The translations under genes and the position numbers were made by a program. 64,000 nt of DNA from Trametopsis cervina (taxonomy: Eukaryota > Basidiomycota > Agaricomycetes > Polyporales > Irpicaceae): NCBI GenBank assembly GCA_022385755.1, contig MU278351.1:1118638-1182637 (forward strand), written 5' to 3'. Of this stretch, positions 34,183 to 47,026 are shown piece by piece. The stretch's first letter is position 1. Each line of letters starts with the position of its first letter. The notes under the pieces are model-generated. The model saw nothing but the letters and a program-made list of their open reading frames with translations. It searched no databases and was not told where the DNA came from.

Positions 34183-35581
34183 ATGGCCGCAAAGGCACTA
34201 ACGTTTTTGTTACTATGCGCACCCATTCCTACGCTCGCCGCATTCTCGTACAGCGCTCCTGGCTTCTTCACTCGGATATGGTCGAAACGGTCGAACGTGC
34301 CGCCGCAAGGATACTTCAACCCCACGAACAACGGTGGGAGTCTGCTAACTGTGAGCAGCTGCACGCTTTGTTCTCGATTTGCTGTGTGTGCCTTTCGTTG
34401 ACGCGGAGTTCTGTAGCAAGTGCCTGGGACGTTTCCGGCGGGCCTTGGAGAGCCTCTCAATGTCATCATCTCTGGGAACTCGGACCCTGATGTGCTGAAG
34501 GACGACGAGGCGGAGGGAGGGCTACGGAACTATTTCCTGTACGTGAGAGCATGTGTGCTCTGCGTTTCAGTCGTGCCAATTGTGTGTTCATACATTGTAG
34601 GTCGTTTGGTTACGCCGCGGAGTGCTTGGGGCAGCACCTTGGAGACGACCAGGCTGCGAATCTAGGTGACGGAGATGGATACGGTACGCAACTCTTCTGC
34701 GTCTTCATAGACGTCGTAGCTGAAGCGTACTCTTCTCGCCAGTAAACGAGACTGCAGTCATACGGTGGGACTATGGCGACCCTCAGTTTGGTTCATGTAA
34801 AGAGACTATCGAGGGTGGGCCGCATTTCCGATATTGGACACAACACGGCGACCAGGCGAACAGGTGTGGTTCACTTCTGTATACTCGTATGAGCTGTATA
34901 ATGACGTCGTGTGCAGCGGAGCAGTCTTCATTGCTGCGTCATATGAACTACCAGCCAAAGGTGAGTGTCCGCTTCACGATATGCCACCATCTGCTGAACA
35001 GGTCTTTAGAACAACACGACATTGTCCTCAATGGGTGAGCAGCAGTCTATACTACTACTGCAGTGCGTGCATGTGAACTCATCCGTTCTGTCCCCTTCCC
35101 CTAGCTACAACTTTGGCCGGTGAGCATCAGGTCATGGTAACCCTTTGCACTGGAGACTGAATGATCGAACAGTGACTGGATGATTGGAAACGCGACCAAC
35201 CTCTCGACTCTAGTCCCCACATTCAACCTTACTAACGGAAGCACATTCTCGGGTTCTACCTCTTTCAGCAACTTCACCTACCACACCGATGTTGTATATC
35301 TCTCTGGACTACTACAAAACTCAAGTGACGGCATCAACCACTACATCACCGTCAGTGATGACGGTCGACCTGCCATCGACGGTCTCGTTGCCGTTATGCA
35401 GGTCTCTATAACCGCACGACCGCCTTCGTCGTCTTCGTACGTATCACGCTGTTATGTTCGCTGTTCGTTCGCTGATGTCATCCTTCTGTGTCATAGCGCT
35501 CTTTCATCGGTATCACCCGCGTCGACATGGACGCTCCTATCCCTGGCGGCACTACTCATCTCTATACTCACACCGCTCTGA
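34183..35581 (+). CDS. Secreted, probably GPI-anchored protein of unknown function
   Basis: Nine exons: 34183-34350, 34417-34538, 34601-34683, 34743-34863, 34917-34960, 35010-35034, 35105-35119, 35173-35436 and 35497-35581; 927 bases, 308 residues. The ATG at 34183 gives a signal peptide (MAAKALTFLLLCAPIPTLA). The mature part includes FNPTNNGGSL, LNVIISGNSDPDVL, FGYAAECLGQHLGDDQAANLGDG, TAVIRWDYGD and many N-glycosylation sequons (NAT, NLS, NLT, NGS, NFT, NSS). The C-terminus is a Ser-rich spacer and a hydrophobic tail (WTLLSLAALLISILTPL), fitting GPI attachment. The pattern recalls an unnamed group of basidiomycete cell-surface proteins containing LNVIISGNSDP-like stretches; I know no function for it. 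Exons 6 and 7 are 25 and 15 bases. Confidence 0.8.
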
Positions 35582-36981
35582 AGTTCACACCTAGATGTTT
35601 ACCCCCATCTCTTTCTTATTAGATATTCTACACATTTGCATGCATAGTTTCACGAACCTTCACGTTCGCTTATACCATGGACAGCGAGTTCGGCCATGTT
35701 AGTATTGATTTGGTAGCTTATACGGACTTGCTCATTTGTACAATACATCAGTAACGACAGTGCGTGCACGGCATGTAAATGCATTCCCTAGCGGAATACA
35801 GTGGCGATACGTATACTATACTCACATTCACAGATATCACATTGGGTGACACAGGCACAGGTGTGTATTTATTGACACTGTGATGTAGGCGAGACTTACG
35901 CGGACTGAACAATTGTACAGCGGCCTTCAGGTATTCCGTTTGTATGGCTGTAGATAATCTCTACATCCTTTCCACAGTTCACAGCTGCATGGCCCAGGTG
36001 TATCGCGGCCGAACACCACATACGATATCCTCGCACCGACGTCCTGAGTGACGGATCCGTGGAAGGTACGCCGAATCCCCCATACGATGTCCTCGAGCCG
36101 AAATCTCCTTCGGGGTCGGGCTTGCATGTGGTGGCAGTGTCTATCGCCTTGAAAGTGTCCAACGAGTCTCCATAAAAATATCGATATGCGTTGTCGGCTC
36201 ACCCCCACGCGTGTCCTCTGCTGTAGTTCTGGCCGTTTATTGCCTACACCCGGCCGACTGCGCCTGTGATAGCACGGAACGGAGGATGCGGAGGAGCCGC
36301 TGGGAGCTGATTGGAGTAAACGGGTTATTTGCGTTCGCCTCTATTTCGGAGATAATCTCAACGACAGTCGACAGATGCCTTCAGGAGTCTTTCAGCCCAG
36401 TCCGTTGTGAAATCTTAGGCCGAGGCTGAGCGAGATGCTGCGTTTCGCGAGACTTTTGTTCCGCGCGGTCTCGAAGTGGCTCACGCGGGCGCCTGTGGAT
36501 CCAGGCATGTCCGTGGCTGTGTGTTGACAGGTGCCTGCAGATGGTCGACTCCGAGGTGCAGTTCACCTTCGATTTACCTGGCTCAATTCTTGTATATTTC
36601 TGTACACTACACTAGATCGTGTTCAGCAGTATTTTACAGTCAAGATGCATGCCGACTCATGCCCTGAAGGTAGCGAAAGTCGGGGAGGTAGCGGGGTTGC
36701 GTCATAGATGCAGCATAGATAGAACCCACAGTTATCACTCTGCCGCTCGTCTCCGCCCAGGCTCTCCGACAGATTCCAAAAATGTCACCCAGGCCTGGCG
36801 TGTCTCCGCTCCAGACCAGTAGCACGCTTCATCTTCGTGAGTATAAAGCCTCTTGCTTTAATCCAACAGTGGCCTCACAGCTACAACTTCCCCTACACAA
36901 CTCCTACAAGACACCTACACGGACTACAAGTCCCACATAGAGTCTCTGCTCAACAGCAACCTCTAGACCGCACCCTTCATC
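35582..36981. other. Long upstream region of pyruvate decarboxylase
   Basis: 1.4 kb. A minus-strand 88-codon frame at 35896-36162 has an internal imperfect repeat but no family motif. TATAAA at 36842-36847 belongs to the PDC promoter. Nothing else supported. Confidence 0.45.
36842..36847 (+). promoter_or_regulatory. TATA box of pyruvate decarboxylase gene
   Basis: TATAAA 135-140 bases before the ATG at 36982, with a CA/CT-rich leader (caactcctacaagacacc) after it, as in strongly expressed fungal glycolytic genes. Confidence 0.6.
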
Positions 36982-39167
36982 ATGTCCTCCAAAGCAGTCG
37001 CATCCCTTCAGGCGTCCGTCAACCGCCTGAAGCATGAACTCACGACGATGCAGGTCTCCGACTCGATCCCAGGAGCGAGCGACTCGGTCACCATCGCTGA
37101 TTATCTCCTGGAACGTCTTGCACAACTTAATGTTACGGTATGCTTTTCTGTCCGTTCCATTTCCCGCCGCTTCTGACCGCATCGCAGCATATGTTTGGTC
37201 TTCCCGGAGACTTTAACCTTGGATTCTTGGATTACGTCGAGGATCACCCGAAGATCGAGTGGGCAGGCAACTGGTGAGTCTCATGCGATAAGAGAGATCG
37301 CATAGCGCTCATATCTGTGATCAGCAATGAGCTCAACGCAGCGTACGCTGCCGATGGCTACGCCCGTGTCAAGGAGGGCAGCATTGGTGTCCTCCTAACC
37401 ACCTTCGGTGTCGGTGAACTCAGTGCCACGAATGGTGTCGCCGGCGCGTTCTCCGAACGTGTCCCCGTCCTTCACATCGTCGGTGTTCCGTCCACCGCCC
37501 AGCAAAAGAGCAAACCCATGCTTCACCACACTCTCGGCGACGGCCGCTACGACGCATACCACCAAGCAGCGAAGAACTTCGCCATCTCGCACGCCTCCCT
37601 CGAAGACGTAGCGACAGCAGCAGCCGAGATCGACCGCGTTCTGACAGACGTTGTGATCCAAGCCCGCCCTGGGTATCTTATGCTCCCCACGGACCTCGTC
37701 CACGAGCAGGTCTCCCGCAAACGTCTCCTCACGCCTCTGAACACCCAGCCGCCGGAGAACGACGAGGAGATCGAGGGATTCGTCCTGGACGAGATCATCA
37801 AGCTGATCGACGAGGCTGACAGAGATGCTGTTATCCTTCTCGACGCCTGCACGATCCGCCACAATGTCAGAGAAGAGACGAAGATCTTCGCAGAGAAGAC
37901 CAAGTTCCCGGTATTCGCTGCTCCTATGGGCAAGACAGCGATCTCCGAGCAGTACGAGCGTTACGGCGGTGTGAGTAGCCTTTTAGCATTGCCCTGAATG
38001 TATGTTTGGCTAGAACTGAACTTTGTGTCTAGATCTACGTCGGAACGATCAGTCGCCCAGAGATCAAGGCCAAGGTCGAGAGCGCGAAGCTCATCATTTC
38101 CATCGGTGGCCTGAAGAGCGACTTCAACACCGGCAACTTCACCTACCAGATCCCCACCACCCGTACCGTCGAAGTGCGCATACAGTCTTCCTCCACCCTC
38201 ACGATCACATTGCTGACTTTCCCTTTTCTCCGACACAGCTGCACTCCGATCACACCAAGATCCAATACGCAGTCTACCACGGCATCGGCATGAAGCGTCT
38301 CCTCCCGAAGCTCACAGAGCGTCTCCACCCGTTCAAGGCCGACGCCGAGAAGCTCGACGTCCCGCGCTTCCTCGCGCCCGTCCCGCAGGAATCGGACGAC
38401 GTCGTCACGCACTCGTGGCTGTGGCCGCGCGTGAGCGAGTTCTTCAAGAGCGGAGATGTCGTCGTCGCCGAGACCGGAACGAGCAGCTTTGGTATCCTCG
38501 ATGTGCCCCTCCCGCAGGGATCGGTGTTCGTTAGTCAGATCCTCTGGGGCAGCATTGGATGGACTGTCGGGTCTACGCTCGGCGCTGCTATTGCTGCGAG
38601 GGACCTCGGTCTTGGCAGGACGATCTTGTTCATTGGTGACGGTAGCATGTGAGTTTATTTTGCGATGTATTTTGCAAGATGTGAAGAGCTGACAGATGAA
38701 TGTGTGTAGTCAACTTACGGTGCAGGAGCTATCGGTGATGATGCGTGTGGGCGTGAAGCCGATCATCTTCCTGCTGAACAACAACGGCTACACGATCGAG
38801 CGACTTCTCCACGGCGAGAAGCGGAAGTACAACGACATCACGAACTGGTCAGTCCACTCTTCTTTCTCTCCGAACCTCCCGGTCCAGTTTTACTTATCCC
38901 CGCGCTTAACTTAGGAACTGGACGGCGCTGCTGAGCGCGTTCGGCGGCATCGAAGGCAAGACGTGCCAGTCGTACACCGTCAAGAACAAGCCCGAGCTCT
39001 CCGCGCTGCTCGACAACCCCGACTTCGCGAAGGCGGACAAGATCCAGCTCGTCGAGATCCTCATGCCCACGCACGACGCGCCCCGCGCGCTGCGCGTCCA
39101 GGCCGAGCTCAGCGGCAAGACGAACAAGTACATCGCGATGGGCGTCAAGGCTGGCCCCGAGGCTTGA
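36982..39167 (+). CDS. PDC1: Pyruvate decarboxylase
   Basis: Seven exons (36982-37137, 37188-37273, 37325-37970, 38033-38173, 38239-38648, 38710-38847, 38915-39167), 609 residues. A cytosolic thiamine-diphosphate enzyme that converts pyruvate to acetaldehyde and CO2 in alcoholic fermentation. Seen in order: ADYLLERLAQLNVTHMFGLPGDFNL, the cofactor-activating Glu in GNCNELNAAYAADGYAR, GVGELSATNG, HIVGVPSTAQQ, MLHHTLGDGRYDAY, and the thiamine-binding motif from GDGS through LLNNNGYTIE. The splice joining exons 5 and 6 gives GDGSIQLTVQE. The N-terminus carries about 35 extra residues (MSSKAVASLQASVNRLKHEL) before the usual start, and the second-last region KYNDITNW/NWTAL is normal. A phenylpyruvate or indolepyruvate decarboxylase is less likely given the fit. 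The symbol is by family; the copy number in this genome is unknown. Confidence 0.93.
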
Positions 39168-39891
39168 GCAGTGTCCGAACGCGTATCGGATCGGACGTTT
39201 TGTGCATAGCCAAAATACGTATACCAAAGCAAAGAATAATCTGCGGCGCGCAAGCCGTTGTATATCACCCGCCGTCACTCCCATCCTCCATTCTCTCCAG
39301 TGTCATTTTCTAGACTTTGCCCTTGTTGTATCGCAAAAATTGTAATTGTGTAACATTCCAAATATTAGACCAGTGTACAGACTCCGCGAACAGTGGGTTC
39401 TCTCGCGTAGCCTTGAGAATCGGGAAGAATTCAGAAGACGAATGCCAGAATCCGCTGAAACGATGGTTCTACTTCGGCTTCGCTTTATGCGGCTGTATCT
39501 TCTATCCGCCGGTATGTTCAACTTCTCCGTTCTGGCGGTTATATTCCGTTCGACTTTAGCTGGGCATGGTGATATGGCGTCGCATGTGCGGTGAACTTGT
39601 ACGTATACATGGTGGATGTATGACTGCCACTTGACCAACCCACGCCAACTTGTGGGAACAAGGAAACGTAACATGACCTAACATGACCTCATACAACAGA
39701 TGTACTTTCAGTTGGGCGGTCCGTAAGCGCCCTCTGCAATACATCATGATCATCCACATGCAGAACTCGAGGCCACCGTCCGGTATATTTCTGGCAGCCG
39801 CACTATCGTCTGTTTGTGCGATATAACGACGGGTTTCTGTCCCCGTCACCCTTGTTACTACCCGACAACTACCTCGATGCTCTCACCCGAC
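39168..39891. other. Intergenic
   Basis: 724 bases between PDC and F-box-like gene A. No motif-bearing frame; holds the PDC 3' UTR and the gene A promoter. Confidence 0.45.
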
Positions 39892-41725
39892 ATGTCGAGC
39901 CCGCCTTTCGAGTTCAATGCGGAGACCATGGAGCACAGCGTGCAGTATCTGTGCGACAGCATAGCCTGGCTCAATAATGTTGACATGAAGGAGGTGCCTA
40001 AGTGAGCAGCACACCGCTACCCGGACTTCTACAGCGGCATTCACTGACGGTTACTCGGGTATGATCAGACTCTCGAAAGATGCGAACAGGCGTATGGTGA
40101 GCTCTCTGGGTTCCCTGCCATATGAACGTATCGTACTCATCTAAACCTGCCAGCTTACAACCCTATCCAGACGCTTGCGGCACGCACTGTATGCTGTGGG
40201 GGACGTGGGGGACGTCAAACAGCGGTCCCAATTGATAAACATCAACCAGCTCCCCCCGGAGATCCTGGGTCACATCTTCGTATTCGTTCAAGACCTATGT
40301 GCAACCACTAGCCTCACGCCGAACACCAAAAATCGACACGAGTGGACAGTCATCTCTTTCGTATGTCGCTATTGGCGCCAAGTCGCGCTCACAACGCCGT
40401 ATCTGTGGACCATCATCGACATACCGTTGTTGGAGGGCCGCGAAGATCAACAGCAGGGTTTCGTCTCTGAGCAGCTCGCACGCTCGGGCTGTTGTCCTCT
40501 TACGGTGTTGTCCCATGAAGAACACCTTACATTGCGGACAGAGAAGCCCTCAATCAGAGAGAACTTGCTCGAGCACTCCCATCGTATCAAAAACTTGCGA
40601 CTTCGCCTAAAATCTTGCTATAGCGACATATCCTTTTGGATCGCTAAGGTCCCCCAGCTGGAATCGCTGGAGATAAACGCGGACGGTGGACTGCAGCTTT
40701 CGCTCCCCCACACAGCACCGCTCGAAGTCGTACTACCGCGCTTGCACACCCTAGCGTTGTCGAACTACTCTCCACGCACGATTGGCGCTTTCCGAGGCCT
40801 ACGGCGCCTGCTGATCGAAAGTCCCCGGGACGGAATGTCGCTCACCGACAACCCGAGGGATCTGCTTGATGTCCTTTCTTATAACGCGGACACTCTGGAA
40901 GACCTTGCGATAAAGGACGATATGGCCATACGGGACTCGTCTGCGATGCCGAATGTGCCTGCAGAACTGAATACATACCCTCCTGTCAAGCTTCGCGCAC
41001 TGAAACATGTGCATCTGTCGTGTGGGCCGCTGCTCCGCGAGATATTCTTGTCCAAGGTCATCGTGCCGGCTGGGAGCGCAAGAGACTACAACCTTCATCG
41101 CCGTGACGGCTGTACGCCTGCTGATTTGCACCGCCTTGCCGCCAACAAGCTTTTCATCAACAGCGTTTTCATTGTCGCTACGGATGGTACTTCGGCTTTG
41201 CGCACGCGACATCTGGGAATAGACAGTCCACCGCCCACATTCATATGCGGTACTAATGTTCAGGAGCTGTGGATGTCAATGGCGAGCCTGTCCATATTCG
41301 ATTTTGAGACAACGCCGGCGATGACGATATTCACAGAGATGCGCAACGTTACGAAGCTGGTCATTGCCTGTTACGATGATGTTCTTCTCAAATTCATCAC
41401 CAATAATCGCCTCTTCCCCGCCCTTGTCGAGCTTGAACTGCGCACCCAGACTGCGGAATCCTCTGCCGCAGTCGTGGACTTTGTGACGGATCGGAAACAC
41501 GCCGGTCGGCCTATAGAGACGTTACGGTTCGTCGATCGGAACACCAACACCCACCTCAATACCATCCGGGACACATTATGCATACCAGAGGATGTAGTCA
41601 GTAATGTGTTGTTTGTCGATACGCCAACCTGGGCTGCTCCGAAAATGGACTTGCCCACAGTTTGCGTTCAGGAATCTTTTGCTCATGCATACGACTGGGG
41701 CTTCGCTTGGTGGGGAGTGCGATGA
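39892..41725 (+). CDS. F-box-like protein A
   Basis: Exons 39892-40001, 40069-40096 (28 bases) and 40154-41725; 569 residues. The start MSSPPFEFNAETMEHSVQYL is picked because paralogues B and C start at the matching place (MAPQSFKFDLQTMQ, MITPSSFEFNPQTIQ); an ATG at 39877 is also in frame. After an N-terminal helical segment (CDSIAWLNNVD) comes the F-box-like core: NINQLPPEILGHIFVFVQDLC, then VISFVCRYWRQVALTTPYLWTIIDIPL. The rest is leucine-rich without a sharp repeat (LESLEINADGGLQLSLP, LHTLALSNYSP, FRGLRRLLIESP). F-box proteins link substrates to SCF ubiquitin ligases; in agaricomycetes this group is large and mostly unstudied. The third exon is 1572 bases, the same as in gene C. Convergent with ATG26. 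Confidence 0.8.
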
Positions 41726-42101
41726 CCTGTTATTAAAGACTAATCACTGGATTATGTATTTCCGGATTGTAATTTCAGAACACTTGCCATGCAGGCACTC
41801 TACCCCCACAGTAGATAATATGGAGCTGAACTCCCCTTCACCAGACCGCAGCATATAGTAGTACCGTATTGCACATACTTGGGTTTATAGCGATACACCC
41901 TTCACAAATAAATCATACACCTCTGCTATTGTATTATCGTGCTTTTTGAATGCCATCCAGAGCGCGAGTGTGATCAAGAATGACATACAAGGTTCGGGTG
42001 GAGTATGGTAGAATACATTCACATTCGGTATTACAGGTCAGATTACAATACAACGCAATAAATCAAGGGTGTCTGGATGTGATGTCCATCTGTCAGTAGA
42101 A
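41726..42101. other. Convergent 3' region
   Basis: 376 AT-rich bases between the stops of F-box-like gene A and the sterol glucosyltransferase. No gene seen. Confidence 0.5.
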
Positions 42102-45100
42102 TTACTCTGGCGACATTGCTTCACCAGATGCACGGGGTAGATAGGTGTAGATGACATGCATAGCGACCTCACAGCCGTCCTCCTGCGTTATCCGTGAGTT
42201 ACAGAGTACCAATGGGAGGATGCTGACGATGTGAAAACTCACCGCTCGAATCTTCTGCCCAACAATGGCGGCTTTCTCTCTCATAAGTCTAAGAGACAAT
42301 CAGAAAATCGCGTGTACATCAGGGAGGATAGTCTTACCTGTCCGAAGTAGCCTTTATCAGGGCGTTGGAGAGATCGCTCACGCGCAAGCTCGGTACTCGT
42401 AGACCAGCCTGTGTATTCAAAATTGTCAGTGGAATTTGTAATTGATTATCTCTGGAACAAGATCTCACCCCGAGCTTCTGCACTCTGGATGCCCAGAAGT
42501 ACTGGTCGCCGAACCATGGTTTGATCAGTGTGGGGATACCAGCTGACGTCAAAATATGTCATCATCCAGTCAAAAACGAAGGGGTCATGTGTATCACACC
42601 TCTCAGACTGGCTCCTGTTGTTCCAGCCCCACCGTGATGCAAAGCCGCGTCAATTTGTGGGAATAACCAGCTAAAAGGATGTGATGTGAGAACGATACAA
42701 TGATATCAATATGAAAGAAACCTACTCGTGAGGTATTTTGTCGATCTAGTAGGAAGGGATGTTAAGCAAGTAAGCCTGGCAAACGTATTGCACAGAACTC
42801 ACCATATAGACCTCGTCCGGTATTTCGATCTCTTGGAAGACCTTCTTGCTCATGCGACCAGACCAGCCCCGAGAGACTATAGCTCGTACGCCGCCTTTAT
42901 CCCGACATGTCAATCAGGCATAAACTGGAAACGTATAAGGCAGACGTACTCTTCTTCACAGCCTGATATATATGCTCGGTCATGGCTTGTGGGTCAGGGA
43001 CTGTAATACTACCAAAGCCGATATATACAAGTGGCTTGTTGTCCTCCCGAGCCTCTCGCATGAACCTGAGAAGTGACTCAGATGGTCCCCAGTTTAAATC
43101 GGGATTGTCGAGGAACCAGCTAAATGCCATCCGGTCAGGCCGGATCCTTGTCCAAGGGCCAGTACATGGGTGCGACTCACTATCCACAGATCTCTTTACC
43201 ATCGCTCCAGTCCATCGGTTTCGGGACAACAGCCTGATTGAGTTATGAGTATTCGCAGTCAAAGCAAAGATAGAACGTTGCACTACCCACCGGTGAAAAG
43301 TTGTATAATATGGGTATCTTTGACTGAGGACCATGGGTCATTGTTGTGGGATCTATCTTCAGGTAGTCCCGGCGCCATCGGTTGATTTGGCCCGAAGTGG
43401 CCGCCCACAGGATATTATCGAAGAGCACATACCTGGGCTGTATTAGTGCGTTGGCTGCCTTGGTGCAATGCTGCACTTACGATAGTCCATTAGCGGTGGG
43501 GGTTTCCACAGGCGGACCAATAAACGGGTGCGGGAACTCGGTGGTTCTGTCATGTTTCGTCAGAACACGCGATATATTTGCGGTCGGTTTTACGTACTTC
43601 GTCCATGGCATGGTACAAACACGGAAGTATGGAATGTCTATCAGCTAATAAGATGTCGTGTGATATGAGAATCAGCAGCCAGACTCACGTAATGCTTCTG
43701 CAATGTGAACACCAGCCATTGCATACGGGCTTTCTAGAAGGACATCTGCGTCCTGGCAATTAACCCATGCATCGCGAAGTACTAGACGAAGGCGAATTTA
43801 GCATTAGTCTAAACAGATACTCGATTCTCTTACGCGCATCAAGCCAGCCGCGATACTATGGCAAGAATTGCGTCAATGTATCAATAGATATTTTCAGAGC
43901 ACTCACGTTGTTCAGACTCTGCTTGATAAACTGGGGGGAATACATCTGTATGTGGTTGTTTAGTTTGAGTTTGATGAGTATACGTTGAATGGGCTTACCT
44001 TGTTCTCCACGCTTAGTTGCATCAACGCGCCAGGATCACCGCCGGCTTCACGGTGTTGTAGACCGAACCCTTCTATCCAGTCTTTATATTCCGCATGTGT
44101 CACGATTGTTACACTGTGTCCCTCTCGCTTTAACCTCAGCCCAAGCGCGATGTATGGTTGGACGTCTCCTCTTGATCCGATCGTGAGACAAACGAAGTGT
44201 CGCGGCAGAGCTCTCAACCGCACCCCTGGAGGCGGATTGACGGGCTTAGGGAACCGCAGGATGTTTGTAGCATCTATCGTCAGGTTCTTACGGAGATTCG
44301 TGTATCGACGTGTAGGCGGTGCAAATAAGGCGGTGTGGGAGTGCGAACGGCTGCTGCCTGGGTGCGAATGAGATGTTGTGCCTAGTTCATCTGTAGCCAC
44401 CAGTTCGCTACTTGCTGAGGCGGGGCTATGAGGCGGTGTCGACAGTGGTGATTGAACAAGGACGGGTTCAGGTCGTCCCCCTTTGACATCATTGATTCTC
44501 CTGATTGCCTCAGCCCGCATGGGTTCCGTGCTGAAGTTGAAGTGAAGGTTTTCGTGACCCTCAATTTTCAAAGTGATTGCATGCATTGGAAGGGCGCGGA
44601 TAAGGCAACGACTGTTGTGAGCATCTTGGATACTCGCTGTCGGAACACGATACCGGACGTCATGCAAAGCGAGGGTCTTGCTCCAGAATCCCACCCAGTC
44701 AGGTGAAACGATCAAAAAGCCTACGCAAAGAAGAGAGGAGGCAACGCATGCCCGGGTCACTAGGAGTATCGCATATTCATTTCAGTGTTCAATTTATTAT
44801 GCAAACAATACGCTTACCCCATACTTCTGGCGTATACTCAATCGCAAGATTGTTGCAGACCATCTCCTCCTTGGTCTTGAGCACCTGTGACGTATTGTTC
44901 GCGATGTCTCTTACGTCCGACAACGAATCTTGGTGATTCTCGAGTCCGAAGTCCACGACGACAGGCCTGTCAGGGAATTGCGTCTCCTCTTCGACAGCAC
45001 GAAGCTTACTCGCGGCGATTAGCTCGGAGATGTGCTCCCATCGCTCGTTGGCTTTGTAAATTGTCAAATCAATGACCTGAGTGGCTGGAGTGCCAACCTC

Positions 45101-46417
45101 GGGAGATAGAGTGAATTCAGAGCTGTACGGTGAAGAGACCGTGAACGATGCGACGGGAACGAGTCCCGCTTGAATACGGTGGGTATGCCTGACGATCCTG
45201 TCCAGAGGAATATTGATACGAACACCCTCAAGTTCCTCGGTTCCCGGCTTAGCGACAAGATAACGCAATTTCCGTTTCGAGAAGAAAAGGGCAACTGTAA
45301 GCCGTTCGTCACTGTTTCTTAGACTAGGATACTGCTAACACGCGGATTCTGCCTACCTGAGAAATCACGACGCCAATCTCGCGCAGACTCTACTGTGTCG
45401 AACTCAAGGATAGCTGCCCGGGTACGGTCGACATTCTCAATATTGAAGCGGATTATACGTGGATGCTCCGGATCCTCAGGCATGATGTGGTGAATAGATG
45501 ACACTGAGTCGCATTAACGAATAGGCAGGAATGATCAGAAGAGCATAAGCTTACATTTCGCGGTCCTCCATGGGCGAATGTGGTCTTCTTCCCGGGCGGA
45601 AGGATAGGCACTGATGAAATCGTTGGATAGCTCGAGCCAAGCTCGACGCTTGCGAAGTAAACCTTTGCGATGAATCGTAACGCTCCCTGCTTTAATGACC
45701 TGTGTCTTCATAGGTATACTTGGATCTGGGCCAGGAAGTGAGGCATGGAACGTGAGACGATGAGTCGTAACGTGAACGATGCCCTAAACGAACACTCATT
45801 ATTGCTAACAATTAATCAAGAGTGTTTTCGCTCACCAAGATAACAACATCTTGTATAATAGCACCCTCGACTTCAGCTAATAATCTCTCTTCCCCATCTG
45901 AGCCAAGCTGGCCAAACTCCTGTATGAGTATATCGACGATTCTTTCTGGGGGAAGGATGATAGCTGATTCATCGTCCACGAGAATGGTCCTGTCCGTAGC
46001 ATCAAAATCGGTGTTGTGTATGCTCGGAGAAGGGTTCGCGGGTTCCGAAGAGCCCGAGCTACTATTGTAAGAGAAAACAGACGATGTTTCTCCATCCGAC
46101 GGTATACTGTCCTCGTCCGTTGGGGAAAGTGGCGCTTCACCGTCCTCAACGACCCAATCATCCAAGGATACCTGTGCAAACCTACTCACGGCCTCCCTTT
46201 CAGTCAGATCAAGATCATTGCCCACTAAGGAGGCTATGTCTTGCACACTCTTCTGAGCGGACGATGTCCCAGGGAGATATGGCTGGCTCGAGCGCTGCGT
46301 TAGAACTTGATTGTAGAGCGACGCATCCGTGAATAGGCCAGATATCGAGACTTGTCGAATGGCCTCGAACTCATCGTCTAAAGGGCTTTCCAATGAGCGA
46401 GATTCTTCCCTCCCCAT
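42102..46417 (-). CDS. ATG26: Sterol 3-beta-glucosyltransferase, ATG26 type
   Basis: Many-exon minus-strand gene; start [13 protein letters not shown] at 46417, stop TAA at 42102-42104. It transfers glucose from UDP-glucose to ergosterol; in some fungi ATG26 is needed for autophagy of peroxisomes. Domain order: acidic Ser-rich N-terminus; GRAM domain ([17 protein letters not shown], then [15 protein letters not shown]); PH domain ([32 protein letters not shown], later [17 protein letters not shown]); second GRAM domain ([12 protein letters not shown]...[15 protein letters not shown]); then the glycosyltransferase, with [53 protein letters not shown] and the UDP-sugar site [16 protein letters not shown] (near 42600-42650), followed by [14 protein letters not shown]. 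All expected domains are present. Internal exon edges were not all fixed, so the protein length (probably above 1100) is not given. It shares orientation with AMP deaminase upstream. Confidence 0.93.
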
Positions 46418-47026
46418 GTCCTTGAGGGTAGCACTGTAACCTAGCGGACGGTTTCAGTATGCGGAGGCTTTTTCGAGTTGCGCAGTGTGGTGAGTGGGGT
46501 TGGAAGGGAGCGGTAGTACGCGTACAAGCTGCGTAAGGGTGATAAGCAGCAAAACGGGGACGTCAATTACATCTTAAATTTGCTAGTTGCATTGCGGATG
46601 TGTGCGTGTGGTTCTGAGCCACAGGAGGCGTGCGTTCCGAGAGCGGTGTACCGGGGGCCTATTGCGGGTGTCGCGTCCGCGGCCACACCACGGCATGATG
46701 CTATAATCTCTCTCCCGCCGCGATGACACATGTCGAGTCATGGAATGGATAAGTGTTCGAGGCAGATATGATAGGCTGCCCTATGCTTGTTCCACATTTT
46801 GCTTCACAAATAAAGTGAGTCGGCATAGGTTCTCTGGAAGTTAGATATGGGACCCCGGCCACTTGCGACGACACGGCTGTCATCACGTCTGAGTAATATC
46901 CGCCGGAGACTACATAACACTGGATTATCGCTACAGTTTCATTGATGTTATGCCGAGCTATATGATACATGTGGCCTCTAGAAGCGTATCTTTAGATCGT
47001 ACCCTGCGCCACTTTTTACACGGTCA
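46418..47026. other. Intergenic, ATG26 promoter and AMP deaminase 3' end
   Basis: 609 bases between AMP deaminase stop and ATG26 start. No gene or clear TATA box seen. Confidence 0.5.

Noticed and set aside
42540..42552. TGACGTCA at the ATG26 locus
   Set aside because: It is inside or at the edge of an exon of the glucosyltransferase, far from any start, so a promoter role is unlikely.
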